Assembly: GCF_002980495.1 (NCBI RefSeq)
Contig: NZ_PVBR01000006.1
Span: forward strand, 124,001-188,000
Direction of reading: 5' to 3'
DNA: 64,000 nt
Origin: Phyllobacterium phragmitis
GTDB lineage: Bacteria > Pseudomonadota > Alphaproteobacteria > Rhizobiales > Rhizobiaceae
In this document: piece after piece, positions 36,236 to 44,889 of the stretch
Numbering within the stretch: the stretch's first letter is position 1
Layout: every line of letters begins with the position of its first letter
The notes under the pieces: generated by a model
Database searches by the model: none
The model's input: the letters and a program-made list of their open reading frames with translations, nothing else
What the model was told of the DNA's origin: nothing
Program-made: the position numbers and the translations under genes

Positions 36236-36982
36236 ATGAACCAGTCGATCAAGATCGGCCAGATCGTTCCCTCGTCAAACCTGACCATGGAGCGCGAAAT
36301 TCCGGCCATGCTGCGTGCCCGCGAAAGCATTTTTCCGGAGCGTTTTTCGTTCCACTCCTCGCGGATGCGGATGAAGAAGGTCACTCCGGAAGAACTCAAG
36401 GCGATGGACCGTGACAGCGACCGTTGCGCATATGAGCTTTCCGATGCCGCCGTCGATGTGATGGGCTACGCCTGTCTTGTCGCCATCATGGCCATGGGCA
36501 AGGGCTATCACCGAGAAAGCCAGGAACGCCTGCACAGGATCACCGTTGAAAACGGTCACCCTGCGCCGGTGGTCAGTTCCGCCGGGGCGCTTGTCGACAG
36601 TCTCAAACTGATGGGGGCAAAGCGTATTTCGATTGTTGCGCCCTACATGAAACCACTGACCAAAATGGTGGCGGAGTATATCGAGGCCGAAGGTGTCGAG
36701 GTCAAGGATTACATTGCCCTGGAGATTCCGGACAATCTCGAGGTTGCCGCTCAGGACCCGATGAACCTTGTGGACATTTACAAGCGTCTTGACCTGAAGA
36801 ACATCGATGCCCTTGTGCTTTCAGCCTGCGTGCAAATGCCGTCGCTGGCGGCGATCCAGCGGGTTGAGGATGAATGCGGCATTCCGGTTTTGTCGGCGTC
36901 GGTGGCAACCATCCACCAGATGCTGGTGCAATTGGGTCTTGAGCCCAAGGTGCCCAATTGCGGAACTCTACTGGCCGGTTAG
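36236..36982 (+). CDS. maleate cis-trans isomerase-like Asp/Glu racemase-family protein
   Basis: This 248-residue protein starts IGQIVPSSNLTMEREI, close to the PSSNT-TME opening of maleate isomerases and arylmalonate decarboxylases. Two cysteines are in the expected places (VMGYACLVAIMA near 76; LSACVQMPSL near 194), the pair used by maleate isomerase. ATG 36236 lies 1 nt after the upstream stop. Converting maleate to fumarate would finish a glutathione-independent gentisate-type route into the TCA cycle. Confidence 0.85.
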   Translation: MNQSIKIGQIVPSSNLTMEREIPAMLRARESIFPERFSFHSSRMRMKKVTPEELKAMDRDSDRCAYELSDAAVDVMGYACLVAIMAMGKGYHRESQERLHRITVENGHPAPVVSSAGALVDSLKLMGAKRISIVAPYMKPLTKMVAEYIEAEGVEVKDYIALEIPDNLEVAAQDPMNLVDIYKRLDLKNIDALVLSACVQMPSLAAIQRVEDECGIPVLSASVATIHQMLVQLGLEPKVPNCGTLLAG

Positions 36983-37291
36983 GCGCGGCCTGACATACTG
37001 ACGCGGTGAGGGAGCCATCGCGTCCGCTCAGTTCGCCGATCCTGCACCTTCGCAGGCGACGGACACCTTTGATCGAGATTTCGATTGCACCAGCGTATCC
37101 AGTCCGGTCCAGCGGATTTTGAGTTGATGGAGAGCGTTCCGCAAGCCGATTAAGACCATACTTTAACATGCCAATACATAAGTTTATGGCTAAATATTTG
37201 GAAATCAATCGGCTTTTTTAAAGCGCTGTGCAAATGTCTTGACAGATGATGTTTTATATATAAATTTATGCAAAACCATAAAGCGTGCGAG
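36983..37291 (+). promoter_or_regulatory. intergenic control region of the Rieske operon, with operator site 2
   Basis: This 309-nt gap has three visible elements. An inverted repeat AAGCCGATT (37143-37151) / AATCGGCTT (37207-37215) is followed by TTTT; its 55-nt loop is long for a terminator. CATAA-GT-TTATG (37177-37188) is a small palindrome. A TTGACA at 37239-37244, weak -10 at 37261-37266, overlaps operator TGTTTTATATATAA (37250-37263), which matches the shared operator at 12 of 14 positions in the opposite orientation. Confidence 0.6.
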
Positions 37292-38236
37292 ATGCAAACC
37301 AAGACCTATCAGCTCCTTTCATCGGCTTACGAGACTGCTGACATAAAGAGGCTTGAATTCACCAGCGCTACCGGTGCGACATTAACCTGGACCGCGGGTG
37401 CGCATGTTCGCGTGTTGCTTACTGACGGAACCAGCCGGGCCTATTCCCTGCTGCGCCTGTCGGGATTGAGCGCCGGAGAACTGGCGTTGGGTGTTCTGCT
37501 TGAAAAGAACGGCCAAGGCGGATCCCGATTCATGCATGCGCTCAAACGGGGCGACAAGGTTCAGATTTCGGACCCGGTCAGTCAATTTGCGGTGCAGGAG
37601 CATGATGGACCCGCGATCCTGATTGCGGGCGGTGTCGGGATAACGCCGATCCTGTCCATGGCCGATGAGTTGGCCCGCGCGGGCCGGCTGTTTGAAGCGC
37701 ACTATGCGGGCCGAAGCGTAGGGAAGCTTGCATTTGTCAAAGAAATGCAACGCATTTGCGGGGACCGACTGTTTCTTCATTACGATGATCAGGACAATGC
37801 TCTCGACATCGGCGCCGTGCTGAATTCAGCAGCGAAGAATGCTCATCTCTATTTTTGCGGGCCGACGGGCATGATCGAGGCCATCAAGGCAACCGCGGAC
37901 AGACAAGGGTTTCCGTCGGATCAGTTGCACTATGAACTCTTCTCCGCCGCCATTGATCATGCATCCGATACGGCTTTCGATGTTGTTGTGAAGAGTTCGG
38001 GGCAGGTGGTTCACGTCGCCGCAGACAAGACAATCATCGAGGCGCTGGAAGATGCCGGTCTTGATCCGCTCTACGACTGCAAGCGCGGCGATTGCGGAAT
38101 TTGCCAGTGTGAGGTGATCGAGGGTGAACCCGATCATCGGGACGTCATTCTTTCAGACGCCGAAAAGGCTTCGGGGAAAGTGATGCAGATTTGCGTTTCG
38201 CGGTCGAAAACGCCGCGACTGGTTTTGGATATTTAG
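37292..38236 (+). CDS. oxygenase reductase, phthalate/vanillate type (FMN, NADH, C-terminal 2Fe-2S)
   Basis: This protein of about 314 residues has a flavin domain (SRAYSLLRL), a NADH domain (ILIAGGVGITPILSMADEL) and a C-terminal plant-type ferredoxin with its four cysteines in CKRGDCGICQCEV and MQICVS. It passes electrons to the Rieske oxygenase encoded next. An in-frame ATG at 37268 would fall inside the promoter/operator, upstream of the predicted transcription start, so I prefer ATG 37292. It is first of a long plus-strand run to about 45.6 kb. Confidence 0.9.
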   Translation: MQTKTYQLLSSAYETADIKRLEFTSATGATLTWTAGAHVRVLLTDGTSRAYSLLRLSGLSAGELALGVLLEKNGQGGSRFMHALKRGDKVQISDPVSQFAVQEHDGPAILIAGGVGITPILSMADELARAGRLFEAHYAGRSVGKLAFVKEMQRICGDRLFLHYDDQDNALDIGAVLNSAAKNAHLYFCGPTGMIEAIKATADRQGFPSDQLHYELFSAAIDHASDTAFDVVVKSSGQVVHVAADKTIIEALEDAGLDPLYDCKRGDCGICQCEVIEGEPDHRDVILSDAEKASGKVMQICVSRSKTPRLVLDI

Positions 38237-38254
38237 TCCGCAAGGGAGGTTGTC

Positions 38255-39595
38255 ATGGATCGATACCGTGGGAATGCGAAGGCCATACGGGATCTGGTGA
38301 AGGGCTATGCCGTTCATCGCGACACCTATGTGGACAAGGAGATCTTTGATCTGGAAATGGAGAATCTATTTCCAAACACATGGGTCTATGTCGGCCATGC
38401 CAGTCAATTGAAGAATCCGGGCGATTTCATCACTTCGAAAATCGGCCACCAGCCCATATTGATCTCCCGCCATCGCGATGGAGAGATCTACGTTCTGCAC
38501 AACCGGTGCCCGCACAAAGGTGTCAAGATTGCATCGGAGGCCTGCGGAAACACGGGTAAATTCTTCCGCTGCCCCTATCACGCATGGTCGTTCAAGACCG
38601 ATGGATCGATTCTCGCGATCCCGCTGAAGAAAGGGTATGAAGGGACCGGTTTCGACACGCAAGCCGCATCCGAAGGGCTTGCGCGCGTCAGGAATGTCAA
38701 GGTCTATCGCGATTTCATTTTTGCCAGACTCGCCGACAACGGGCCCTCCTTTGAAGAGTATTTCGGCGAGTCCCTGTCAACCATCGACAACATGATCGAC
38801 CGGTCCCCGGAAGGGAAGCTTGAGATCATTGCTCCGCCAATCCGCTACATGCATCAGTGCAACTGGAAGATGCTGGTGGATAATCAGACTGACACCTGCC
38901 ACCCGATGGTCGCCCATGAAAGCTCCGCCGGCACCGCTGTGAGCGTCTGGGAACGCGAGAAGCACAAGTTCACGGAAACCCCGATGGCGGTGCAGCTCTA
39001 TGCACCGTTTATGTCACCCTATGAGTTTTATGAGGGAGCGGGTATCCGGGTCTGGCCGAATGGTCATGGCCATACAGGGGTCTCGGGATCGATCCATCAG
39101 GACTACGACGATGTGTCCGAATACATGGCAAGGATGGAGGCGTCCTATGGGCCGGAAAGGGCCAGGGAAATCCTCGGCGATGTTCGCCACAACACAATCT
39201 ATATGCCGAATATCATGGTCAAGGGACCGGTCCAGATCCTGCGCAACTTTATCCCTCTCGCCGTCGACAAGACCTTGGTTGAAAGCTTCGTCTTTCGCCT
39301 CGTTGGTGCGCCGGACAAGATATATGAGCGGTCGCTTATGTACAATCGCTTCATCAATGCGCCGACCTCGATCGTGGGTCACGATGATCTGGAAATGTAC
39401 GAGCGAGCCCAGGAGGGACTGCACTCGGATGGCAATGAATGGATAGACCTTCATCGCCTGTACGAAGCGGACGAACAGCGTGATGCGAACGAGGTCGTCA
39501 ATGGAACATCAGAGCGGCAGATGCGCAACCAGTTCTATGCCTGGAGCAAGTTCATGACGCTCGGCATGGATGAACCCGTGGAGGCTGCGGAATGA
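38255..39595 (+). CDS. Rieske non-heme iron aromatic-ring dioxygenase, alpha subunit
   Basis: This 446-residue catalytic subunit holds a Rieske 2Fe-2S site with Cys85-x-His87 and Cys106-x2-His109. The mononuclear iron site has DTCHPMVAHES providing His216 and His221. Together with the adjacent beta subunit and reductase it forms a two-component oxygenase. Related Rieske oxygenases in auxin-degradation loci attack the indole ring of indole-3-acetate. Anthranilate or salicylate hydroxylation is a real alternative. Confidence 0.9.
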   Translation: MDRYRGNAKAIRDLVKGYAVHRDTYVDKEIFDLEMENLFPNTWVYVGHASQLKNPGDFITSKIGHQPILISRHRDGEIYVLHNRCPHKGVKIASEACGNTGKFFRCPYHAWSFKTDGSILAIPLKKGYEGTGFDTQAASEGLARVRNVKVYRDFIFARLADNGPSFEEYFGESLSTIDNMIDRSPEGKLEIIAPPIRYMHQCNWKMLVDNQTDTCHPMVAHESSAGTAVSVWEREKHKFTETPMAVQLYAPFMSPYEFYEGAGIRVWPNGHGHTGVSGSIHQDYDDVSEYMARMEASYGPERAREILGDVRHNTIYMPNIMVKGPVQILRNFIPLAVDKTLVESFVFRLVGAPDKIYERSLMYNRFINAPTSIVGHDDLEMYERAQEGLHSDGNEWIDLHRLYEADEQRDANEVVNGTSERQMRNQFYAWSKFMTLGMDEPVEAAE

Positions 39596-40065
39596 AACCG
39601 GATCGGATTGTAGACTTCATCTATGATGAAGTTGCGGCTCTCGATGAGATGCGCTGGGAAGACTGGTTGTCGTTGTTTCACGAGGAGGGGCGCTACTGGA
39701 TGCCGCTCGAATGGAAGCAGCAGGACCCGATCATGCAGCCGTCGCTGATGTATGAAGACCGGCTGTTGCTGACGGTGCGGGTGGAGCGGCTTGCTGGCGA
39801 ACGCACCTTCAGCCAAAAGCCCAAAAGCCGTTGCCATCACCTGCTTGAGCGGCCGCGCATTCTGTCACTTGGCGAAGGTGACGGCGTCTGCAAGGCCAGG
39901 ACATCCTTCGTCTACACCGAAACACGGGGCGACCAGCTTGAGCGTTATTCGGGCTGGGTGTCGCATCACTTGGTCGAAGAGAACGGTGCGCTGAGGATCA
40001 AGCTCAAGCGGATTGATCTGATCAATTTCGATGCCCCGTTCGGCAATCTCCAACTCTTCATTTAA
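39592..40065 (+). CDS. aromatic-ring dioxygenase, beta subunit
   Basis: This 157-residue NTF2-like beta subunit starts in a 4-nt ATGA overlap with the alpha-subunit stop, so the two are made in equal amounts. The family pattern LDEMRWEDWLSLFHEEGRYW and the C-terminal strand set are clear. Beta subunits shape the alpha3-beta3 hexamer and have no metals. The pair defines an alpha-beta type oxygenase rather than a homotrimeric one. Confidence 0.9.
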   Translation: MKPDRIVDFIYDEVAALDEMRWEDWLSLFHEEGRYWMPLEWKQQDPIMQPSLMYEDRLLLTVRVERLAGERTFSQKPKSRCHHLLERPRILSLGEGDGVCKARTSFVYTETRGDQLERYSGWVSHHLVEENGALRIKLKRIDLINFDAPFGNLQLFI

Positions 40066-40073
40066 GGCGGCGC

Positions 40074-41687
40074 ATGTCCCAGCAAACAGTTTTCGAACGC
40101 TTCACTGATGCTATTCATCGGCGGGGTGAGGCACCCTTTCTGCAGGTTCTGGAAGAAACCGCCGGGATCTACGGGATCCCGGCGGGTGAAATTTCCTATG
40201 CCGAAATGGGGGCGCGCGTCAGCGTCTGGGCCAAGCAGCTCACCCAGGCAGGCTACGGGGCAGGTCACCGCGTCGGACTGCTGCTACAAAACAGGCCAGT
40301 GTATCTGGAGATCTGGCTAGCGCTCAACAGCCTCGGTGCCTCGGTCGTACCGATCAATCCGGACCTGCGGCTCGCAGAACTGGAATACGTCGCCCAACAC
40401 TCGGAAATGATCTTGGCGATTGTCCTGCCCGAAAGAGTCGAAGAATTGCGGCAGGCCGCCGCGAACGCGGGTCTGAACTTGCCGGTAATCTCCCCCGGAG
40501 ACGCGCTGCCTGACGCGATCCTCCCCGCTTCGGGCAGCGTGGAACTGGGCAATTCCACCGAATGCGCGTTGCTCTATACGTCCGGGACAACCGGCCAGCC
40601 CAAAGGCTGCATCTTAAGCAACGAGTACTTCCTTCATTCCGGTGACTGGTACGCTGAAACCGGAGGCTACATCGGCTTGCGCAAGAATTGCGAGCGGATG
40701 CTCACGCCCTTGCCAGTCTTTCATATGAATGCCATGGCCGTTTCCGTCATGGCGATGATCACGGTTGGCGGCTGCATTATCCTTCTGGACCGTTTCCATC
40801 CCAGAAGCTGGTGGCATTCGGTGCGCGAGAGCGGCGCCACCGTGGTTCACTATCTCGGCGTCATGCCATCGATGTTGAGCAGCGCTCCACGATCGTCGTC
40901 TGATCGCGACCATTCGGTTCGCTTTGGGTTCGGCGCCGGCGTGGACAAGAAGCTGCACGAGCCATTTGAACAGCGTTTCGGCTTCCCGCTCATTGAGGCC
41001 TGGGCCATGACGGAAACCGGCAGTGGCGGCGTGATTTGCGCCAACGAAGAGCCGCGCAAGATCGGCACTTCCTGCTTCGGCCGGGCCGAACCGTCTGTTG
41101 AAGTGCGGGTGGTTGATGACGCGGGGCAAGATGTCGAGGGGGATGTTGCCGGTGAACTTCTTGTCCGCCGCAAGGGCGACAATCGCCGCTACGGCTTCTT
41201 TTCCGGATACCTGAAAAACCAGCAGGCCACCGATGAAGTCTGGGAAGGTGGTTGGTTTCATACCGGCGATATCGTCTCGCGGGATCCCGACGGTTCGTTT
41301 CATTTCGTCGACCGAAAGAAAAACGTCATCCGCCGGTCGGGCGAAAACATCGCCGCTGTGGAAGTCGAGACCATCCTCAATCGGCATCCGGACATCCGCA
41401 TGGCTGCGGCTGCGGCGACGCCGGACGAAACCCGCGGCGATGAGGTTGCGGTCGTCATTGTACTGGAAACGGGTGAGGGTTCGGCCAGGAAAGCCGACGA
41501 GATTGTGCATTGGGCGCTGGATCAGATGGCGTATTACAAGGTCCCGGGCTGGGTGTGCTTCGTTGATGAACTGCCGTTGACCGCCACACGGAAAATCCTG
41601 CGTGGAAAGGTCAAGGACCTGGTTGGGGAACTCATGAACAATAGCGGCTTACACGACACCCGCTCACTCAAGAGGCGAAGGGCTTGA
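40074..41687 (+). CDS. acyl-CoA synthetase / aryl acid-CoA ligase (triplet A, gene 1)
   Basis: This 537-residue AMP-forming ligase has the P-loop LLYTSGTTGQPKGC, the A5-like AWAMTETGSGG segment, the hinge region FHFVDRKKNVIRRSGENI and the catalytic lysine in TATRKILRGKV. It is the first gene of a ligase / thiolase-like / DUF35-SDR triplet that recurs in mirror image at 45.7-49.9 kb. Given the Rieske oxygenase just upstream, I infer that it activates the hydroxylated oxindole-acetate to its CoA ester. Confidence 0.9.
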   Translation: MSQQTVFERFTDAIHRRGEAPFLQVLEETAGIYGIPAGEISYAEMGARVSVWAKQLTQAGYGAGHRVGLLLQNRPVYLEIWLALNSLGASVVPINPDLRLAELEYVAQHSEMILAIVLPERVEELRQAAANAGLNLPVISPGDALPDAILPASGSVELGNSTECALLYTSGTTGQPKGCILSNEYFLHSGDWYAETGGYIGLRKNCERMLTPLPVFHMNAMAVSVMAMITVGGCIILLDRFHPRSWWHSVRESGATVVHYLGVMPSMLSSAPRSSSDRDHSVRFGFGAGVDKKLHEPFEQRFGFPLIEAWAMTETGSGGVICANEEPRKIGTSCFGRAEPSVEVRVVDDAGQDVEGDVAGELLVRRKGDNRRYGFFSGYLKNQQATDEVWEGGWFHTGDIVSRDPDGSFHFVDRKKNVIRRSGENIAAVEVETILNRHPDIRMAAAAATPDETRGDEVAVVIVLETGEGSARKADEIVHWALDQMAYYKVPGWVCFVDELPLTATRKILRGKVKDLVGELMNNSGLHDTRSLKRRRA

Positions 41688-42856
41688 ACCGGCGCCCGGT
41701 TGCATACGATGGTGTTGCTGTCTGCTGCCCCGTCACCGTTCCGTATGTTCGCTACTCACCTGAAACCGCGCATTGGTGGGCCGGTGCCGCATTGAGCGCG
41801 CTGGCCGGGCGTACCGGCCTGGGGCCGGCTGATATCGACGGGTTTTGTTTTGCCAGCTTTTCGTCGGGACCGGACACTGTGGTCGGCATGATCCAGCATC
41901 TTGGGCTCAGTCCGAGTTGGATGGATCACATTCCGACAGGGGGCGCCAGCGGCGTCATGGCGATGCGCCGCGCCGCGCGCGCCGTCCAGTCACGAGACGC
42001 CGAAATTGTTGTTTGCCTTGCCGCCGATACCAATCATGTCGACAGCTTCCGCCAGACCCTTGCTGGATTTTCGCGGTTTTCTCAGGACGCTATGTATCCT
42101 TATGGATTTGGCGGGCCGAATGCGACCTTTGCGCTAATTACAGACAATTACATGCGCACATATGGGATTGGGCGGGAGAGCTTCGCCAAGCTCTGTGTGG
42201 CGCAACGGGCAAACGCCCTGTCCAATCCTCATGCCTTGATGAAACACCCACTGAGTTTTGAACAATACATGACATCCCGGGTGATCAGCGATCCGGTTCA
42301 TCTTCTGGATTGCGTCATGCCCTGCGCAGGTGCTGAAGCCTTTATTGTGACCACAGAAGAGAAGGCGGAATCCCTGGGTCTTCCTGCAGCCTCGATCATG
42401 GCGACGATCGAACGCCACAACGCGTTTCCCGAAGATCCCGTCCAGGTCCGTGGCGGATGGGCCAGGGATGTAGACACGCTTTGGAACGCCGCCGGATGCG
42501 GCCCCGAAGACATGGATACGATCCAGTTCTACGATGATTATCCGGTGATTGTGGCCATGCAGATGGAGGATCTAGGCTTCTGCCGGAAAGGCGAGGTCGC
42601 AGGCTTCATCGACAGGCACGATTTTACCGTATCCGGTTCGATGCCGCTCAATACCAATGGTGGTCAACTCTCGGCGGGGCAGGCGGGCGCAGCCGGCGGA
42701 TTCCAGAATGTCACCGAAGCATTGCGACAGGTGCTGCACAGTCCGCTGGGCGCCCAGGTGCCCGATGCCAGGCGGGTGCTTGTCTCGGGCTTCGGGCTCG
42801 TGAACTACGACCGGGGCGTTTGCACCGGAGCAGCTGTTCTCGAAGGGGTGAACTGA
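41684..42856 (+). CDS. thiolase-like / lipid-transfer (Ltp2-type) protein (triplet A, gene 2)
   Basis: This 390-residue protein has the thiolase fold but not thiolase catalysis. The nucleophile motif CASG is GASG (IPTGGASGVMAMRRA), and the C-terminal GHPxGATG histidine is Gln (GGQLSAGQAGAAGG). Tyrosines are conserved in YDDYPV and NYDRG. Thiolase-like proteins of this kind paired with a DUF35 partner act as retro-aldolases in steroid side-chain breakdown. The TTG at 41684 overlaps the ligase stop (TTGA) and has GAGG/GAAGG upstream. Confidence 0.85.
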   Translation: MNRRPVAYDGVAVCCPVTVPYVRYSPETAHWWAGAALSALAGRTGLGPADIDGFCFASFSSGPDTVVGMIQHLGLSPSWMDHIPTGGASGVMAMRRAARAVQSRDAEIVVCLAADTNHVDSFRQTLAGFSRFSQDAMYPYGFGGPNATFALITDNYMRTYGIGRESFAKLCVAQRANALSNPHALMKHPLSFEQYMTSRVISDPVHLLDCVMPCAGAEAFIVTTEEKAESLGLPAASIMATIERHNAFPEDPVQVRGGWARDVDTLWNAAGCGPEDMDTIQFYDDYPVIVAMQMEDLGFCRKGEVAGFIDRHDFTVSGSMPLNTNGGQLSAGQAGAAGGFQNVTEALRQVLHSPLGAQVPDARRVLVSGFGLVNYDRGVCTGAAVLEGVN

Positions 42857-42857
42857 G

Positions 42858-44096
42858 ATGAGCAAAGGTCTCCCTCCTCCCGAGCGCAAGGATCCGCTGA
42901 AAATGTCTCGGCTCGGACATGTCTCGCCCGGTCTGCGCAGCCGCGCGGCGAGGGCGATGGCGGTGCGCGCGGGACAGGGGCGGTTCGTTCTTCAGGTCTG
43001 CGCGGGCTGCAGCGTTGCGACTTATCCGCCGCGTGACCGTTGCCCACAATGCTGGGGGGAGTTGCGGTGGGCCGACCAGCCCCACACCGCGGTGCTGCTG
43101 GCGGAAACCACGGTTCGGGCAACCACCGACAATTTTTATCGTGAACATCTGCCATGGCGGATCGGAACCGTTCAACTCGACGCCGGGCCCACAGCCGTGG
43201 CGCATCTTCATAGCGATGTGGCGGTTGGCGATCAGGTCAGAATGCGCCTGGTACTGGACCGCGGTGGCAATCCCGCCATGTTCGCGCTGCCTTTGAAGGA
43301 GACACCGCATATGCAGGATGATCCACAACTGCGCGTTTTCACGTCGGCGCCCAAGCACCGCCGTGTTCTCGTCACTGATGGACGGACCAAGCTTGGGCAG
43401 GAGGTCGCCTACGCGCTTCTAGAGGCTGGCGCCAGCACTGTTTTTCTCGGCAATTCCGACAGGCTGCTGCGGTATGACGGAGAGGACCAGATCGCTTCGA
43501 CACCCCATGTCGATGTGGTGCCGCTGGATTTGACCGACAACCGCAGTGTGAGCGAACTGGGTGGTCTGCTTGGTGGCCGCGTCGATATCATCGTCAACAC
43601 CGCAGGCTATGTCCGCCCCGGCGGAGTGTCGGTCGGAAGCAGGCTTGCAACGCTGCAAACAGCGATGGATGTCAATGCGTCGGGATTGATGCGCCTGGCA
43701 CAGGCCTTCTGTCCGGCGATGGGCGCCCGCTCGGATGATGGCGTGAATTCGGCCTCCGCATTCGTCGATATCAATTTCGTCTATGCGATGACGGGAAATG
43801 CCGGGTTCGCGGGTTTCTCGGCCAGCGCGGCGGCCAGGCAATCCTTGATCGCGGGCTTGCGTGGCGAGATGACAAGTGTCGGTATCCGGGTCGCAAGTGT
43901 GTTGTGCGGACCGATCGACGATGAATGGCATCAGGCGGTGCCGCTGCCCAAGGTCGCGCCCTCCAGAATTGCCAAGGCGGTTGTCCAGGCGCTTCAGGAC
44001 GGGCTGGAAGAGGCTTATGTCGGCGATATCGCCGAAGATCTGGCAAAGCGGTGGCGGCAGGATCCGCTATTGACCATGAGAGAGGAAAACCTATGA
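42858..44096 (+). CDS. DUF35 (Zn-ribbon/OB-fold)-SDR fusion protein (triplet A, gene 3)
   Basis: In this 412-residue fusion, residues 35-70 form a zinc ribbon (CAGCSVATYPPRDRCPQCW, CX2CX10CX2C) and residues 70-145 an OB fold. Residues 160-412 resemble a short-chain dehydrogenase (VLVTDGRTKLGQEVAYALL). The SDR part has lost its chemistry: YxxxK is FSASA, the catalytic Ser strand reads VDINF, and NNAG is NTAG. The DUF35 half should bind the thiolase-like protein and acyl-CoA. The SDR half is probably a scaffold or a lid. It starts 1 nt after the preceding gene's stop. Confidence 0.85.
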   Translation: MSKGLPPPERKDPLKMSRLGHVSPGLRSRAARAMAVRAGQGRFVLQVCAGCSVATYPPRDRCPQCWGELRWADQPHTAVLLAETTVRATTDNFYREHLPWRIGTVQLDAGPTAVAHLHSDVAVGDQVRMRLVLDRGGNPAMFALPLKETPHMQDDPQLRVFTSAPKHRRVLVTDGRTKLGQEVAYALLEAGASTVFLGNSDRLLRYDGEDQIASTPHVDVVPLDLTDNRSVSELGGLLGGRVDIIVNTAGYVRPGGVSVGSRLATLQTAMDVNASGLMRLAQAFCPAMGARSDDGVNSASAFVDINFVYAMTGNAGFAGFSASAAARQSLIAGLRGEMTSVGIRVASVLCGPIDDEWHQAVPLPKVAPSRIAKAVVQALQDGLEEAYVGDIAEDLAKRWRQDPLLTMREENL

Positions 44097-44884
44097 GCAA
44101 CTCCGGTTCACTTTGCATGCAGATGGTTGCGGCGCTGGTTAGTGGAAAGCTGAAATGCGTCGACTTGACCAATACCCTTTCTCCCGATTTTCCGGTGATT
44201 GTGTTGCCTGCCGAATTCGGCCAATGCGCGCCTTTTCGGGTCGAGACGCTGTCGCGTTACGACGAAAACGGCCCGGCCTGGTACTGGAACAACATCACCA
44301 TGAATGAGCACACCGGCACCCATTTCGATGCGCCGGCTCATTGGGTGACGGGCAAGGATTTGCCGGACAACACGGTCGACGCCGTTCCTGTCAGTGACTT
44401 TGTCGCGCCCGCGGTTGTTGTCGATATTTCCGCCGAGGCGGGGGCTGATGCGGATTTCGTGCTGACCCGGGCATATCTCGAGGATTGGGAAGCCAGGAAC
44501 GGAAAAATTCCGACACGGCACTGGGTTGCCTTGCGCACCGACTGGTACAAGCGGGTCGGCACCCCGGACTATCTGAACTTCAAGAAAGACGGCGCGCATT
44601 CGCCCGGTCCGGATGCGGGCGCCATGGAGTTTCTGGTGCATGAGAGGGACTGTATCGGGCTGGCTGTCGAGACAGTCGGAACTGACGCCGGACAGGCTTC
44701 TCATTTCAATCCGCCACTGCCAGCCCACTCGATCCTGCATGGCAACGGTCGCTATGGCCTCCAGTGCCTGACCAATCTCGACAAGCTGCCGACATTCGGA
44801 GCAATGATCGTAGCGGCGCCGCTAAAAATCGAGGGCGGTTCGGGCAGTCCTCTGCGGGTGTTTGCCCTTTTTGACGCGGAGTAA
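44093..44884 (+). CDS. cyclase-family metal hydrolase, isatin hydrolase candidate
   Basis: This 263-residue protein is of the cyclase/kynurenine-formamidase-like family, with the manganese/zinc motif HTGTHFDAPAHW (HxGTHxDxPxH) and LRTDWYKR. ATG 44093 overlaps the fusion gene's stop by 4 nt. Isatin hydrolases, which open isatin to isatinate, belong to this family and sit in bacterial indole/auxin pathways. Position directly after the putative isatin-forming genes makes that activity the best guess. Another cyclic amide or lactone is possible. Confidence 0.85.
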   Translation: MSNSGSLCMQMVAALVSGKLKCVDLTNTLSPDFPVIVLPAEFGQCAPFRVETLSRYDENGPAWYWNNITMNEHTGTHFDAPAHWVTGKDLPDNTVDAVPVSDFVAPAVVVDISAEAGADADFVLTRAYLEDWEARNGKIPTRHWVALRTDWYKRVGTPDYLNFKKDGAHSPGPDAGAMEFLVHERDCIGLAVETVGTDAGQASHFNPPLPAHSILHGNGRYGLQCLTNLDKLPTFGAMIVAAPLKIEGGSGSPLRVFALFDAE

Positions 44885-44889
44885 TTTTC

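Noticed and set aside
34178-36982. Homogentisate pathway (cupin plus fumarylacetoacetate hydrolase)
   Set aside because: The cupin has the two-domain gentisate-dioxygenase pattern, not the homogentisate dioxygenase one, and the third gene resembles maleate isomerase rather than maleylacetoacetate isomerase.
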